Assembly: GCF_007655135.1 (NCBI RefSeq)
Contig: NC_045132.1
Coordinates: 22,686,354-22,750,353 of the forward strand
Length of the DNA: 64,000 bases
From: Punica granatum
Lineage: Eukaryota > Streptophyta > Magnoliopsida > Myrtales > Lythraceae
Direction: 5' to 3'
This document shows, one piece after another, positions 23,601 to 37,800 of this stretch (position 1 is its first letter; each line of letters opens with the position of its first letter). A program made the position numbers and the translations under genes. Under the pieces are notes generated by a model. The model was not told where the DNA came from, made no database searches, and saw only the letters and a list, made by a program, of their open reading frames with translations.

Positions 23601-26421
23601 ATGAGGTTTATGGCTACAAGACAGCTCATTTGGAACAAAAACTATAATGTAAAGCCTCGGTGAGTCTAAAAATAGAACTACTTTCACCATCAATACGTAG
23701 CTCTTATTGTTGGTGACTTTATCATTAATTTCAAATTCCACTAATTTTTTCAGTTATTACATATTTGGAATGTGACATTGGCCTCACTAATCTCTGTCCA
23801 CATCTCATGTAATTGTAGATTTCCTATAACAGTTCTCTTGTGCAGTAACCACTGATTATCCTGTTGCAGTGAAATCAGCAAAGCTCAGGATAGACTTACG
23901 GACATGCTCCAGAATGTATATATAAATCATCCAGAGTATCGAGAACTTCTTCGGATGATTATGTCTACTGTTGGTCGTGGAGGTGAAGGGGATGTTGGAC
24001 AGAGAATCCGTGACGAAATTTTGGTTATCCAGGTGATAACTTGTTTCAATATCTCTTGCCAACCAGTTTGTTTTCGCAAGTCCAATTTCTTTGGGCAGAA
24101 GCAATTGGATTAATTATGATTTTCATTGGCCTCAGAGGCACAATGACTGCAAGGGTGGAATGATGGAGGAATGGCATCAGAAGTTGCATAATAACACGAG
24201 TCCAGATGATGTCGTAATCTGTCAGGTAATTGATGTTTCTTTAGGTGGAGGATGATTAACTAACTGATTGGAGTTCTTCACTGATACTTATTTTATACAT
24301 TTTATCCTACAGGCCCTAATAGACTACGTAAAGAGTGACTTTGACGTTAGTGTATACTGGAAAACTTTGAGTGAAAATGGAATAACCAAAGAACGCCTTC
24401 TTAGTTATGATCGTGCAATCCATTCTGAACCAAATTTCAGAAGAGATCAGAAAGGAGGTCTTCTGCGTGACCTGGGAAACTACATGAGAACTCTGAAGGT
24501 AGGGTTCTTATTGTTTGTTGTTGCGGTATCACAAGTTACCTATCTAGTATATTCTTTCATATATTTCTCCATGCATATAGCTGATATACTCCTTACTGTG
24601 TGGTTCTATACTTAAAAGTTTTGCCTCCTACCAGAAGGTTTGTCATGGACCACTTGAAAAGCAATTAATTATTGAACTTTCATGGGAAAAAGTGTAAATT
24701 TCATAGCACAGGCTTATGTATGCAGATGTGTGTTGTTTTTGTGCCCTCCTGTCTTTCCATTTCACTTTCTCTGCTGGGGAGATGCAATTAGCAGCAGTAG
24801 GCATGACGTACACTAACCACGATAATTGAATGACAATTTTGGCCCAATATTTTCTTTTGCAGGCTGTTCATTCAGGTGCAGATCTTGAGTCTGCCATCTC
24901 AAATTGTATGGGTTACAGAGCTGAGGTACTAAGCATGAACTTGTCACTGCTACTGTCTTAAGAAATTTCAAGTCCTGACATCTTAAGAATGCAAATTCTT
25001 TTCAGGGACAAGGTTTTATGGTTGGTGTGCACATAAATCCAGTACCAGGCCTGCCATCCCGATTCCCTGTAATTTTCTGAACTGAGTACTTCCATGTCCT
25101 TTTCCTTTTCCTGTGAGAACTATAGCTGCTAAAATTCTTTTTCCATTTGATGAGGTATGTGCTAATTGCGAAATCTACTAAACAGGAATTGCTTCAATTC
25201 ATTATGGGTCATATTGAAGATAAAAATGTGGAGGCCCTCCTTGAGGTAAGTGAAGCTTTCTATCAGGTTTATCTTTCTGATTCATACATATAACTTAGCT
25301 ATCCCTTTTTTTTTTGGTGGTATTTTGTAACGCAGGGTCTACTGGAGGCGCGTCAGGAACTTCGACCATTGCTATTGAAATCTCAGGCTCGCTTGAAAGA
25401 CCTTTTGTTTTTGGATATTGCCCTGGATTCTACTGTTAGGACAGCGATTGAGAGGGGTTATGAGGAACTGAACAATGCTGGCCCAGAGGTATATATGAAA
25501 AATCGTGGTTTCTCTTTATAGAACTTGTATATCTAAAAGTGCTTCTCCATGCAGAAAATTATGTACTTTATCACTCTGGTTCTCGAGAACCTTGTACTGT
25601 CATCAGATGACAATGCGGACCTCGTCTACTGCTGGAAGGTAACTTTTGACTTTCATACCTGAATGAGCAAAATGTAATTATTGGACTTATCTTCAAATCT
25701 GTTTACCCGAAATAGTTATGGTGAATGCTAAAGAAGCTCCAATTATTTTTGGGATCTCAAGTTGGATAGCTTATTCTCAATTGGTTTATACTTGCTTTAC
25801 GGGAGGAGTTATTGCCAAATGCAGGTTTGCAGTAATTACAGGAGAAATCTAGTCTCAAGGAATTCTATCTGCTTGAGCTGTTTCCTGCTTTGAGACCATA
25901 AAAGCTTAAAATAAACAGCTTCCTTGAGATACTACTTATTGGAAAATAAATTTTAAAGAGTTTACATTTTATTTATTTGTGGTTTGTTTTGATAAATTTT
26001 ATCAGTAACCATACTAAGCCTTGATGATCATGAAGGGATGGAATCATGCCATGGAGATGTGCAAGAATAGAAGTGCTCACTGGGCATTGTACGCGAAGTC
26101 AGCCCTAGACAGAACTCGTCTTTCGCTTTCGCACAAGGCAGAATGGTACCAGCAAGTTTTGCAGCCATCTGCAGAACATCTTGGGTCATTGCTTGGAGTT
26201 GACCAGTGGGCTGTATGTACCAAATTTGTTATGAGGAATGACGACAGTTGATTTCTTTTCAGCAAGCACTTTCTCACTGATTCTTTTGATTGCTTCTGAT
26301 GTTTTGCAGGTGAACATATTCACCGAGGAAATCATCCGTGCTGGATCGGCTGCATCGTTGTCCTCCCTCCTAAATAGACTAGATCCGGTTCTTCGGAAGA
26401 CTGCAAATCTTGGAAGGTTGG

Positions 26422-26456
<35 letters not shown>

Positions 26457-29400
26457 GAATCCCAACCCATTGTACTGCTCCCCGGTTAGAGTTTCTGTTC
26501 GACCTTCTGATGCTTTACTGTCCATGCAGTTGGCAAGTTATCAGCCCAGTGGAAGTTGTAGGATACGTTACTGTTGTCAATGAGCTGCTTGCTGTTCAGG
26601 ATAAATCTTATGACCGACCAACTATCTTGGTAGCAAAAAGTGTGAAGGGAGAGGAAGAAATTCCTGATGGTACAGTTGCTGTTGTCACTCCTGACATGCC
26701 AGATGTCCTGTCTCATGTTTCTGTGCGAGCAAGAAATAGCAAGGTGATGATTAATCATCAAGTTTTTCATGTCTGTTTTTTATTTATGTGTTTTATAAGC
26801 ATCAAGTTTATGTGCAGGTATGCTTTGCAACCTGTTTTGATCCAAACATTCTGGATGATCTCCAAAGAAATGAAGGGAAATTGTTGCGTCTGAAGCCATC
26901 ATCTGCCGGGGTACAATACAGGTGACTCACATCTGCTCGGCTCATAGGTTGCTCATTCATGCTTTATACATATAATGGGCAGGAGATTGAATTCAAATTT
27001 ATGGTTATCAACATTTTATGGTGGTTCGCCGGAGAGAAATAACGCCGGAAGTATTTTGGTTTTAGTGAGGTGAAAGAAGGTGAGCTGGAAAGTGCAAGTT
27101 CTGTCCAGGCAAAGGAGGATGGAGTCTCATCCTTAAGTCTAGTAAAAAAGCAGTTTAGTGGGAGATATGCTATTTCATCTGATGAGTTCACGAATGACTT
27201 GGTTAGTCTAGCAGAATCCCAATTCTTGATATATATTGCAAGTATTCCTAGTCCTACTGTACATATGATATCTGCATGTTTTGCTTGGACGTATCACTTT
27301 CAGGTTGGAGCTAAGTCACGTAACATATCCTATCTGAAAAGAAAGGTCCCATCTTGGATTGGAATTCCTACATCAGTAGCCATACCTTTCGGCGCATTTG
27401 AGGAGGTTCTTTCAGATAGTATTAATAAGGTTTCATTCATCTCAGATCTTGAACATGAACTCCCATTCACATTCTGATAATTTAGGCTGTTCGTATGGGA
27501 AAAGATACAGTTCTAATGACCATGCACCTACCTCTCTCGTCCACAGGTGATTGCTGGTAAGCTGCAAAGCCTAAAGAGAAGACTTGGAAAAGGGGATTTC
27601 AGTGCCCTCAAAGAGATACGAACAACAGTTTTAGAGCTTCAAGCACCAAAGCAATTGGTATGATTTTTCAGTATCCAATACTGAAATATATCGTGTTTTA
27701 CCCATTCAGAGATGGCAGAGATGAATGTAGTTGTTCGTGCATATGTCTCCCCGTCTTACATAAAATCTCGACCATTGACCTAAAACAGAAGTTCCCGATC
27801 GAAATTTTAGATTACAAGATGCTATGCTTGAGACAAGGGAGGAAATGCATACATGATACCCTGCATGAAAATAAGTTACTTGTTGCTTGGAGCTTCTCTC
27901 TCGAAGGTATCCATAGTGAAAACTTGGAGTCGTTGAATGAAGAGTTGATCTTACATAAAATTATTATTATTATTATTATTATTATGCACTGGCAAGGCCA
28001 AATTGACCATAGGCAGGATAGCAAACTAGTCTCTATGCATTTCATTGGAAGGAAAATTATTTAGAAAAGCAAAAAAAAAAAAGAGCGCTCCTGTCAATGC
28101 TTAATGGTAGCACTTACTTATAGGTGGAAGAACTGAAGTCTGAGATGAAACGTTCCCAAATGCCTTGGCCTGGTGATGAAGGCGAACAGAGATGGCAGCA
28201 AGCATGGACGGCTATAAAGAAGGTACTGCATTCCCAGCACTGCTCCATGACCCTATTATTGTGTTCTTCCCTCTTACATAAAGAGATGAAGCTTAGCCTA
28301 TCCACATATTATGACTTCCAACAACTTCAGAAATCATACTTCTTCAACTGTGACAGTTATTTTGAAATTACTTACGTGAGGAGGACAATATGGATGCGAG
28401 TCATATCTATTTTCTGCCTCCTGCAAAATTTTCACTTCAATTCGCCTAGCTTGTCCTTCAATTGGTGCATCTTTCTGTTCTCTTTGCATAGCTAACTATA
28501 GATTTGCATCATCAATTCTTCATAAAACAGAGAAAAAAAAAATTCTCATCATCGCTGGTCATATTTGACTCTGGAATTGAAACATCTGGTCTGGTCCAGG
28601 TGTGGGCTTCGAAGTGGAATGAGAGAGCCTACTTCAGCACCAGGAAAATCAAAGTCGACCATGAATACCTTTGCATGGCTGTTTTGGTACAGGAGATAAT
28701 AAATGCTGATTATGCATTTGTTATCCATACCACGAATCCATCTTCTGGGGACTCGTCAGAGATTTATACTGAGGTACTTATAGTTGTATAACTTGATGTC
28801 TATGCCTGTCATCCACAAGACAGAATAATTTGATCAGAGTCTTCTTTCTCATGAAAAGGTTGTTAAGGGACTTGGTGAAACTCTAGTTGGAGCATATCCC
28901 GGGCGTGCCTTGAGCTTTGTCTGCAAGAAGAGTGATATCAACTCCCCGCAGGTAAATAGATTTACTCTCCATTATACAACATGTCATTAAGGTTGATAAG
29001 GGAGAAGCAGCTGATGCTATTGCAAAATTTGATTGGATAATTTTTTTCCCCCAAGGTTTTGGGTTACCCGAGCAAACCCATTGGCCTCTTTATTAGACCA
29101 TCCATTATCTTCCGATCCGATTCAAATGGTGAAGATCTGGAAGGTTATGCCGGTGCAGGCCTCTATGATAGGTAAATTCTTATGCGAACTGATTGGTGCA
29201 AATGCGATTCTAGTGCACAATGAGATACTTCTGGATGATATGACGTTGTCTTTCGCCCTTAAATTTTTCTCATACAATTGGCCCTCTATCTGCAGTGTAC
29301 CGATGGATGAAGAGGAAGAGATCGTGCTCGATTACACATCAGACAAATTGATGGTTGACGAGAACTTCCAGAAGTCAATACTCTCGAGTATTGCCCAAGC

Positions 29401-29500
29401 AGGAAAGGAGATCGAGGACTTATACGGCTCTCCTCAGGACATCGAGGGAGTCGTTAAGGAGGGGAAGATATATGTCGTCCAGACTAGGCCCCAGATGTGA
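17616..29500 (+). CDS. GWD1: Alpha-glucan water dikinase 1 (GWD1/SEX1/R1), chloroplast
   Basis: Phosphorylates glucosyl C6 of starch using ATP (beta-phosphate to glucan, gamma-phosphate to water); needed for starch breakdown in the plastid. 33 coding exons give 1498 aa: 17616-17888, 18914-18955, 19062-19171, 19306-19384, 19471-19562, 19662-19875, 20756-20980, 21327-21671, 21773-21883, 22012-22110, 22221-22361, 22442-22548, 23525-23659, 23870-24032, 24136-24225, 24313-24498, 24863-24925, 25006-25068, 25186-25245, 25336-25488, 25555-25638, 26036-26212, 26310-26416, 26530-26743, 26818-26921, 27066-27201, 27304-27429, 27547-27657, 28124-28222, 28600-28773, 28859-28951, 29056-29171, 29296-29500. 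Residues 1-80 are a Ser-rich transit peptide. CBM45 modules sit at about 95-210 (SLVLHWGGLRD) and 440-590 (LTLHWALSRTNAGEW). The phosphohistidine is His1102 in TPDMPDVLSHVSVRARNSK. The C-terminal ATP-binding domain ends DIEGVVKEGKIYVVQTRPQM. No stop or frameshift. Odd points: a GC-AG intron after 22110 and a 30-bp coding repeat at 19714-19803. Confidence 0.97.
18579..18598. repeat. Poly-C tract in GWD1 intron 1
   Basis: Twenty consecutive C residues. Long G/C homopolymers are rare in plant DNA and the exact length may be a sequencing estimate. It lies within the first coding intron (17889-18913). Confidence 0.9.
19714..19803 (+). repeat. Three 30-bp coding repeats in GWD1 exon 6
   Basis: Three in-frame tandem copies (19714-19743, 19744-19773, 19774-19803) encode SETSVSVPEE, LETSVSVPEE and SKTSISVPED, residues 217-246 of GWD1. 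They lie in the acidic linker after the first CBM45 module and just before DLVQIQAYLRWE. The copies differ at only a few bases. Confidence 0.95.
22111..22220 (+). other. GC-AG intron 10 of GWD1
   Basis: The conserved protein path SYK/VQCLEIELE requires splicing after AAG at 22110. The donor there reads AAG/GCATGT, not GT, while the acceptor is ATATCCAG. Using the nearby GT (CAT/GTGCAG) would break the reading frame. GC-AG is the commonest non-canonical class in plants. Confidence 0.8.
26425..26452. repeat. TA microsatellite in GWD1 intron 23
   Basis: About 13 AT/TA units lie immediately after the exon 23 donor. Confidence 0.9.
27959..27985. repeat. ATT microsatellite in GWD1 intron 28
   Basis: About nine ATT units in the 466-bp intron 27658-28123. 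Confidence 0.9.
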
Positions 29501-31262
29501 TCCCGCCCACGGTACATTATTAAGTTTCCGCTTGGTGGAGGTTAGTAAGAGGAGACAGCAATATAGAAGCAAATTTAAGATATATACAGAGAATAAATAT
29601 AAGAAAATACGAAAGAGAGCCAAAGAAAGAAGGGGAATAGGATATCAATAACATGAACTGGCCAAAGAAAAGTTTACTCTTCCTATATATATGTATGAAT
29701 GTGTAATTTCGATGTCAGCATCGGCATCTAATCTAGTATCCATTCTGTATTCCTCATGTCAAATGTTCATTTGCTTGTTTGTTGCCTATTTACTGTTTGA
29801 ACTCGACACTTATAAGACCAACCAAAGAGAGGAAACTGGGAAATCTAAGACCAATCTCGGGCATGTAAAGGCCATATCGACTTTGAAAAATTACTCTCCT
29901 TCAGAGGAGGAGATGAATCGAGAGTTGGCGTGTGTCAAAAGCTGTCAAAACTCTTCCAAGTCTAGGCTTTTGTTTCTGAGTTCTCTTTATTTCATCAGCA
30001 TCTTACTTTTATCCTGTTGGTTGTCTCGATCCCCCATCTCAACCCGAAAAAAACACCGATATATACAAATTAAACATGTTCAACTTGATTGTTTATGTAG
30101 TTCGCCGATTCGAACATGGCGTGGAAACCGTGGTTTTCCTTGCTTCTCTCCTTCATTCAAAGGCTTTAGGTACCGATGCGCAAGATTCGTACCCTCGTAT
30201 TCTAAAACCGTCTCCTCAGAAAATGGAAGGGACAACTCCACCTTGTCCCCTCAAAGCCCCATCCTAAGTTGTCTCCCGTGGAGGAGGGAACCAGAACTCC
30301 CAATCTCGAAAAGGTCAAAGACCCGGTCAACCCAAAAAAAAAAAAGAAAAAAAAGAGGAGTTTCGGTGATAATTTTTAATGGCTCGAAATTCTCTGTATA
30401 TTCTAATTAATCTTCGATATGTACCAGATCATGCATGCTTAGTGCCAGACGGCTCTCGAAAGATTTCGGAATGACAACTTAACCTCCGACAAATCACCTA
30501 CCGAGATGACACGCATAGGATGCTGTAAAATCGTTATATGTTTAGGTGTCTCAGCTCTATATGCTACTGCTAGACAATATGAAGTTAGCATGCAAATTTT
30601 TTGGCATCATGTTGTCTCGTGATGAAGACATTCAGTTGATCCTAGAGTTAGATAAATAGATAGATAGCACAGGCGGGCTTTTTCAAATGATCTCAGACTT
30701 TGGCACGGGCCGGTAGGAAGGCCCACTGCAGTCAGTTCCTGCTGAGGGACTGGTGAGCATGTCTTTTCCTCTTTTCTTGTCCATGCCTTTAACACTACTA
30801 TATATCTTTACTAGCGAATTGATTCAAATGATTCGATATCTCATTTGTTAAATAAAGTCTCCGGCAGGTTGGCTCCTGACCAATCCAATTTCGAGTTGGA
30901 TCAGTCCGCTAAACGGTGAATTTCTCAATCGTGGATTTTCTCTATTCACAAAACTCAAACTCGATGTCTTATTTAAGAAGAATATGCGTCCAACCACCTA
31001 AACCAATTTATACTGGTAGAACATAATTTGCCTTAGATTTCTAATACTGGCCCTCCCTAACTCCACTAGTTCATCTCATTTGCACCCCACAAATCTTGCC
31101 CGCTTTGTCCAAAAATCTTGAATCCATAAGAGTCCAGCAATATGATTATCGTATTTGTGCAAAATATTTTTGGGTGTTGGCATGAGATATCATTGGATCA
31201 AATCTTAAAATTCTGGCCCCCTTCAAAACTTGAATGGCTGCGTTAATATTCACATGACTAGG

Positions 31263-31439
31263 AAGCCATCGAATGTGGGAGAAAATACGTACCGAAGCAG
31301 AAGCCAAATCATATAATATGCATGGACAAAGCATCATTAACCATTATGACAAAGCCATCAAATGTGGGAGAAAATACGTACTGAAATAGAAGCCAAAGTC
31401 ATATATATGCATGGACAAAGCATCATTAACCATCATCAT
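31263..31439. repeat. 89-bp tandem duplication
   Basis: Copy 1 starts at 31263 and copy 2 at 31352, both with AAGCCATC(G/A)AATGTGGGAG, then ATACGTAC, AGAAGCCAAA and GCATGGACAAAGCATCATTA. The copies are over 90% alike by eye, so the duplication is young. It is non-coding and followed by short CAT repeats. Confidence 0.9.
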
Positions 31440-32894
31440 CATCATCATGATGCTCTTCCATTCCTCCACAGCTTAGCAACTTTGAACTAAGGGGGGCCAA
31501 CGCAACTCAAATTCGTGTCCTTTCATTGGTTAACATGACCAGCATCATATGATGGTCGTGGGGGAATCACCACGCATGATGAGATGTAAACACACTCACA
31601 TGTATAAACAGGGTGATTGCCCCCAGCTTACAATGGCATGTACATATATGATGATGGCTGCTTTGAGCATGACCGCCCTCTATAACTCCAAACAAAAGAA
31701 AAAAGTTATAATAATTAAAATATACGGTATTCATTGGTTTTCAGTAATTCTGTACATCTTCAATTGCTAAAGTGCATTTTTGTTTGATCTTATGTGTGAA
31801 TCTATATATATATATATATATATATATAATGTGATTAAAAAAAACGAGTGAAGGACTGTCATCCATAGTGGATTTGGTGGCAGTATTTGCATAATTAAGT
31901 TATTCAGATTCAGTTTTTTTTTTTTTGCATTTGTAATTGTAATTTAATTAGTAATATTAATTAACCAACTAGGAAAGCTGATCAACCATGCCTCTCTTAG
32001 ACAAAATCATTGCACTAACATCTCCATGCATGCTTTTGGAAGCTTTTCTCTCATGTTCCCCCTTTTGCCCATTTCAAGAGCCTTTCACTCACAGACACAT
32101 CATTTTTTTAACATGACAATTTTAACTATAAAATATATACATGGAATATTACATGTCATGTATGAATGCAAATCACAGAGACGGATAGACCGATCAATTT
32201 TTAAAAAAAAATTAAAAGTTTCGTTTATTTTTTCTTTATTTCCTGAGTACTGAACAGTATCTTCGAAAAGGGAAAAAATGTTTTGCAGTGTGGCTCTGGA
32301 TCTCTATAAGTTTATAATTTTATAATCTTATAATTTAATATATATATATATATATAATATCAATGCCATTTTAATTCTTTTTCTCATGATTCTGTTCTCT
32401 TCTTTTAATGCGTCAGCTCTAAGTGGGATTCGCTTTAATGTACTAAAAATAAATACAAATATTCCACTTTCTTTTTCTTTTAACAAAAAATCTGGGATAT
32501 ATTTTGAAAGATGCTTTTGTTCTTATCAACAAGAATTGCTGCCTCTGTGTTCATTTTGAAAAGCAATCATGAATTCCCTAGTTTGCCGAAAAGATGGAAT
32601 TTTGGATTTTGTCGGTTTTGTGTTTTGTAAAAGAAACATAAAACAACGCTGCCAACTTTACCAAATCGGTCTTAAGAATAAAGCTTAAGGGGAAACCTAC
32701 TGCTAAATAATACAGAAGAGTTACAGCATGACTATTTTAATTTGGGTGTGCATACTTAACGATTTTTTTCACTCCATAATAGTTCGTCGATTGCAGGTAG
32801 TCGTTGATTTATGCTTTTATTACATTCGCTTCTAGGAGGAAGATTGGTTGGGGGAAGTGTGTCACTACTCTTCAAGGATCAATGCCCGTTTCAT

Positions 32895-32898
<4 letters not shown>

Positions 32899-32943
<45 letters not shown>
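32899..32943. repeat. Compound TA/TG microsatellite
   Basis: About 14 TA units run directly into about nine TG units. Confidence 0.95.
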
Positions 32944-34619
32944 TTCAATGTAGGCTCTCGAGACAAGCGACAATGGTAGATATAGAGGTGATCATAAATA
33001 TGCATTTTTAGATTACAAAAGAGGTTCATATGCGCATTATAAAAAGAAAATTTAATTAAAGGGACTAATAATTTTACTGACGAGAATTGAATTTGAATTC
33101 TCTTTGTTCTCAGATAATAATGTGTGTCACTGGATATTACGCCCATTTTTCTAATGATAAACATGCATTTTAATGGTTATAATAAATTAACACTATCAGA
33201 TATTGATCAATATATTTTCTAATTGATAAGAATGGTAATCCTGAAAATCATGCAAAAGGCTTCCATATGAATATGAATATGAATTTGGTCAATGCATCGA
33301 CACTATTCTCATCATTACAGTCTGCTAAATTTTGTTTCCCATGAAATAGAGTGTGTATGTGCGGCATATAATCAATTAAACCCTACCACCCACATAATAC
33401 ATACATACATACATATACATATATACACATATATATGTTGTGGTGGCAAGCCTAACTAAAACTTTTAATTGTGGTCAGACACTGCAAAGCACTCAATGTT
33501 TTTCGATGCTTCCTTGAATTATGAGAGCCCTTGAAAAAGCTCGCCTTTGTTATCTTTTGGGTGTCCATAATTAGTGGATTCTTCCTTGACCCTTATGTCC
33601 ACCATACGAATAAAACCATAGTCACATGGTCAACTGGGGCTTTTGGGTCTCTTGTTGTCTTCGTTAAATGATCAATCTCATTATCTTTTCACAAGGACAA
33701 CTCGGGGACAAAGCACAACATATGTCATGATGGCGCCAAAACTGTTGGAATCTCTCGTCCCGACCCCTCTTTTTTATTAGCTTACTATTGATAAAACTAG
33801 TTTGCATGTAGATCTATCCCGAATCATCAATTGAATTACTAGTCGATAAGAGTCAAGAATCAGAAGTCATTTTGCGATGCTAGCTGCTAGCTACTAGCTA
33901 GAATAAGCATACTAACTCCTATTACACTCACATTTATATATATAGCATAATAATAGAACCGTCTCGAAATTTCAGTGACGACAAGCCTATAGCAAATACA
34001 TTAAAATTAGTCTCAAGGGAAAGCACAACTCATTTGTGCATCTACATAAAATTCGTGCTTCAACTTTCAGTTAATCTCTTAGTGAAATGCAACGATGAAC
34101 CTTACATAGATTCATGTCTAGTGTTGCGTGGTATTGATGATAGAGATTGAAAAGTTTAGCTAATTAAAAGCGTCATTGGACATGCATTACGGTACGTGCT
34201 GCTTTGTTCTCTGGTTATATCATACACCGTGCATGCATGCGATATTTTTGTATTGTGTTCCTCCCCCTTCCCTTTATGTGCAAATTCTTACAGTTGGACG
34301 GTCTCAGACCTTTTTGGCTCTCACGAGAATGATAGAGAGAAAGGGGACACACTAATTAAACACAAACATAACATCACGTGGTAATTTGTTTCTTTTTATA
34401 CCTTAGGAATTATTCCATACCCCCCAAAATTCCCTCTCAAAAGGCCTAATAAATATAAATTCTTCAACGATATACCTAGCTTGAAAAAATCAGATCCGAC
34501 AACTGTGGAGGTGTCGATGATTATAGTCGTGCAATAGGAGAATTTCAATACATGTGCACGATATATTTACTATGAGAGCGCCGGCCTGGTGCATGTATAC
34601 GTACAACACGAATATATAA

Positions 34620-34807
34620 GGGGGCGTTTGGTTTCAAAGTTAAAGTAACTTTGATTTTGATTTTGATTTTGATTTTGATTGTGAAAAAAGACAAATGAGA
34701 TGGTATTATAAATTTGACTTGGGAAAAGTGTGTTTTTGTTGTTTAGTGAGTAGAGTTAAAATCAAAATTATGATTCTAAAATCATTTTATGAAATCAAAC
34801 AAGCCCC
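34620..34807 (+). mobile_element. Tourist-like MITE, subfamily A, copy 4
   Basis: Starts GGGGGCGTTTGGTTTCAAAG and ends TGAAATCAAACAAGCCCC, the best-preserved terminal inverted repeat of the family in this window. It is preceded by TAA and followed by TAG. The interior has TGATTT repeats and the core AAATGAGATGG ... GACTTGGGAA. Confidence 0.85.
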
Positions 34808-37800
34808 TAGACTTTGGCAAGTGAATGGGGTGGTCCCGGGCTCTTTGAATTACATACATGCATGGACTTTGTGTGTTTTCTTTAGTGAGAGTGTTCTTGC
34901 TTTAGGTTTGCGATAGTATACCTCTGCACTAGTCAGGGTAATGTTTTTGTCCCCTTATAAACCTGTCAATTTCTAGTAGTGTCATTCCCAAGTCTTCATA
35001 TATATTGACCCAACATATATATACATGCATGTACTATAATATGCATATAAAAAAATATATTTATTTGTTCTATGCAATATGGAACTCCTTTGAATATTGT
35101 TTTTATAAAGTTATAGGTGAGTTTGGAATTTAAATGATAAAGTTACTGAGCCAGATAATTTGGGACCAATATACATCTTCCTTTTGGGATTTCATATTTT
35201 CTTATGGCTAAAACATGCACAATAAACGTTATTGAAAATTAACTTTAAGCTGCCGGCCGAAGCTAGGATCGCTATATATGAGGCTTATCGCGATAAGGTT
35301 CCTTGATGAGAGCCGGCTCCCAACTTCTCGAACACGATAATAATCCAATTTATTAATAACATTAATGGATAAGCATCCGACAGCATTTGGTTAATAGGCA
35401 ACAACAAATCCAGGAGATTGCTAGATTTAGGGGGCATTTTTCCTCTGCCACCCATTGGAGAATCTGAGAAATTAATCTAATTGTATCCCGATCAAAAATC
35501 AATTAAGATTTACTTTGCTCTCTTTCTTCCATATGAGAGGCCATGTTGATGGAGAGGGGGGTCCTTTTAGGGTAACTTGTTGTGGGCATATATATGGATT
35601 GGTAATGAGAGTGACATACATAATTAAAGTGGGACCAAACATTCCTGAGATGCTTTCCATTTTCAATAGGATTTGGATGAAAATGAGTGAAAAGCTTCAA
35701 TTGGGTATCATAGATAAAAAAAAATGGCAATATAAATTGATGGCCTTAGCTTAATTATTTACTTATATATTTATATTTTTTTGGTGCAATATTCATATTT
35801 ATATATATAAGGAATGAAAAAGTGGGTGCTGGGGCAGTAGCAGGCATCATTGCCAGTGCCCTTAAAAAGGAGAACTTACTATTAGGAAGAATACATATAT
35901 TGAATAAATGAGGCCAACCCCACCTCTTGGAGCCATCATAGTAATTCATTGCATTACATTAATTCATATTGTTCTACACGAAATAGATTGGCACATTTTA
36001 AAAGAAGGTTCCAGCAAAAAAAAATAAATTAAAAGAAGGTATTAGATATATGAGAATTCGATTAAATTCGGTTTTCTCGACATTATTGTTTTTGATAACA
36101 CCGTGTTCTTGATTGCCGACTTTTTCCCATTTTATACCCGCAATAAGTAGAAAAACAGAATTTGAAAGCAAGAATGGATTTTGAAATTCACTTACTTGAA
36201 CGCGCTTCATAGTCCACATAAATCGAGTTAGTCTCTACGCGGAGAGAATATATATGGAGGTGGAAAAAATTTATTGAATTTATTAACATAAATCTGAAAA
36301 ATCGATTTTAATAATATTATTACCATTACTTCTAACGTGATCCACGGGAATATGATGCCTAGTGGGTCAATAGTACATCATGGTCAAAAATATGTAAATT
36401 TATGGGTCCCCCGCTTCCTATGTTTGATTTAGGCATTGTCATGGGTGACGTCACTTTCAGCTTACACTAACGTCATAATTAATTGATCCATAAGGAGGAG
36501 ATCCCTGCAGGCAGCATAAGTGGAATTAAAAATCTTTCTAAACTAGTATTCTATTATGTGCGTTGGGTAGATTCACTTTCTTATGACAATTATTCGTATT
36601 TTTTTTATTTGCTTTTTAAGTATCATAACTATTTTTGGTTTTTCCCAATTTCAAATAGAAATTTTTTATTAAAATTGATAAAATTTTGAATAGCAAGTAA
36701 ATACTTTACAACTAAAAGATTGAATTAACAATTCAGCGAAAAAAAAAGATTGAGTTAATGTTAATTCATTGCATATTCATAACTCACAAATAATTTAAAT
36801 AAATTCATTATATTATTTAGTTCATATATTTATTATAGTAACTCGATTTACATATTTCTCTCAAACTAATTTTTTGTGACATTCTCAGTTTCAAATATTT
36901 ATTTTTTATTTTTCAATATTATCATAAGTTCATAGAATTACTAGATTATATTGATAATTTATTATTGAAATCTATTCATAAAAAAATTATTTTTTTAAGT
37001 CTTTTATATGCGATGAATTAATTATTACATGTAATTAATTATTTTTTTGGTACATATAAATTAATCATAATAATCATAACTAGAGTAATTATTACACTTA
37101 TTAAACATTATTACATGGCATGGGTTTGTTTCTATATTGTGATTATTCACATTTTTATAGATAAATAAATTTATTTCTTAATAGAGAATAGGGACCTTCA
37201 ACAATTAGTTTCAAATTTTGAACAATGGTCTCTAACATATTAGGCTAATTTAAAATACTTTAGTAATCGTTCTGCAACTAATTCTTTTATTTAATACGCT
37301 TGTGCATTTATTTAATTGTTAATAAATTATGCAGGTACATTTCTATTATTAAATTGAATATACCTAACTTGGTTTCGCTCTTTTTAGAAAATTTTTGTAT
37401 TCTTACTTTCAAATGTATAATCGTTATTTTTAAGTGACCATAATCTCATATAATTAGTATCTTGTGATAATTATTCAGAAAAAAGTATATTCTGATCATA
37501 TTATTTGAAGAAATATCTGAATATGTTCAATTACTGTTTTCTAAAAAAAACTATGTTTTTCCGAGTAATTATTTATTTAATACACATTGCAAATTTATTT
37601 AACCGCAACCCGTATTCCAGTTGTTCAATTCAACAAATAAGTTCCATTTGGAACATTTTTTAAACGAATTCAAAGCTTAAATTCTTTTTTATAACGACTT
37701 TAAAAAAATCATTTTTTTTATATATCAACATAAACTCATATTGATAGTATTTATTAGAATCTTTTATTACGTGTCATAGATCATTTTATTTCAGAGGATC

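Noticed and set aside
29691..30410. A 239-codon open frame after GWD1
   Set aside because: No recognisable domain, low-complexity sequence, and it lies in the probable GWD1 3' region.
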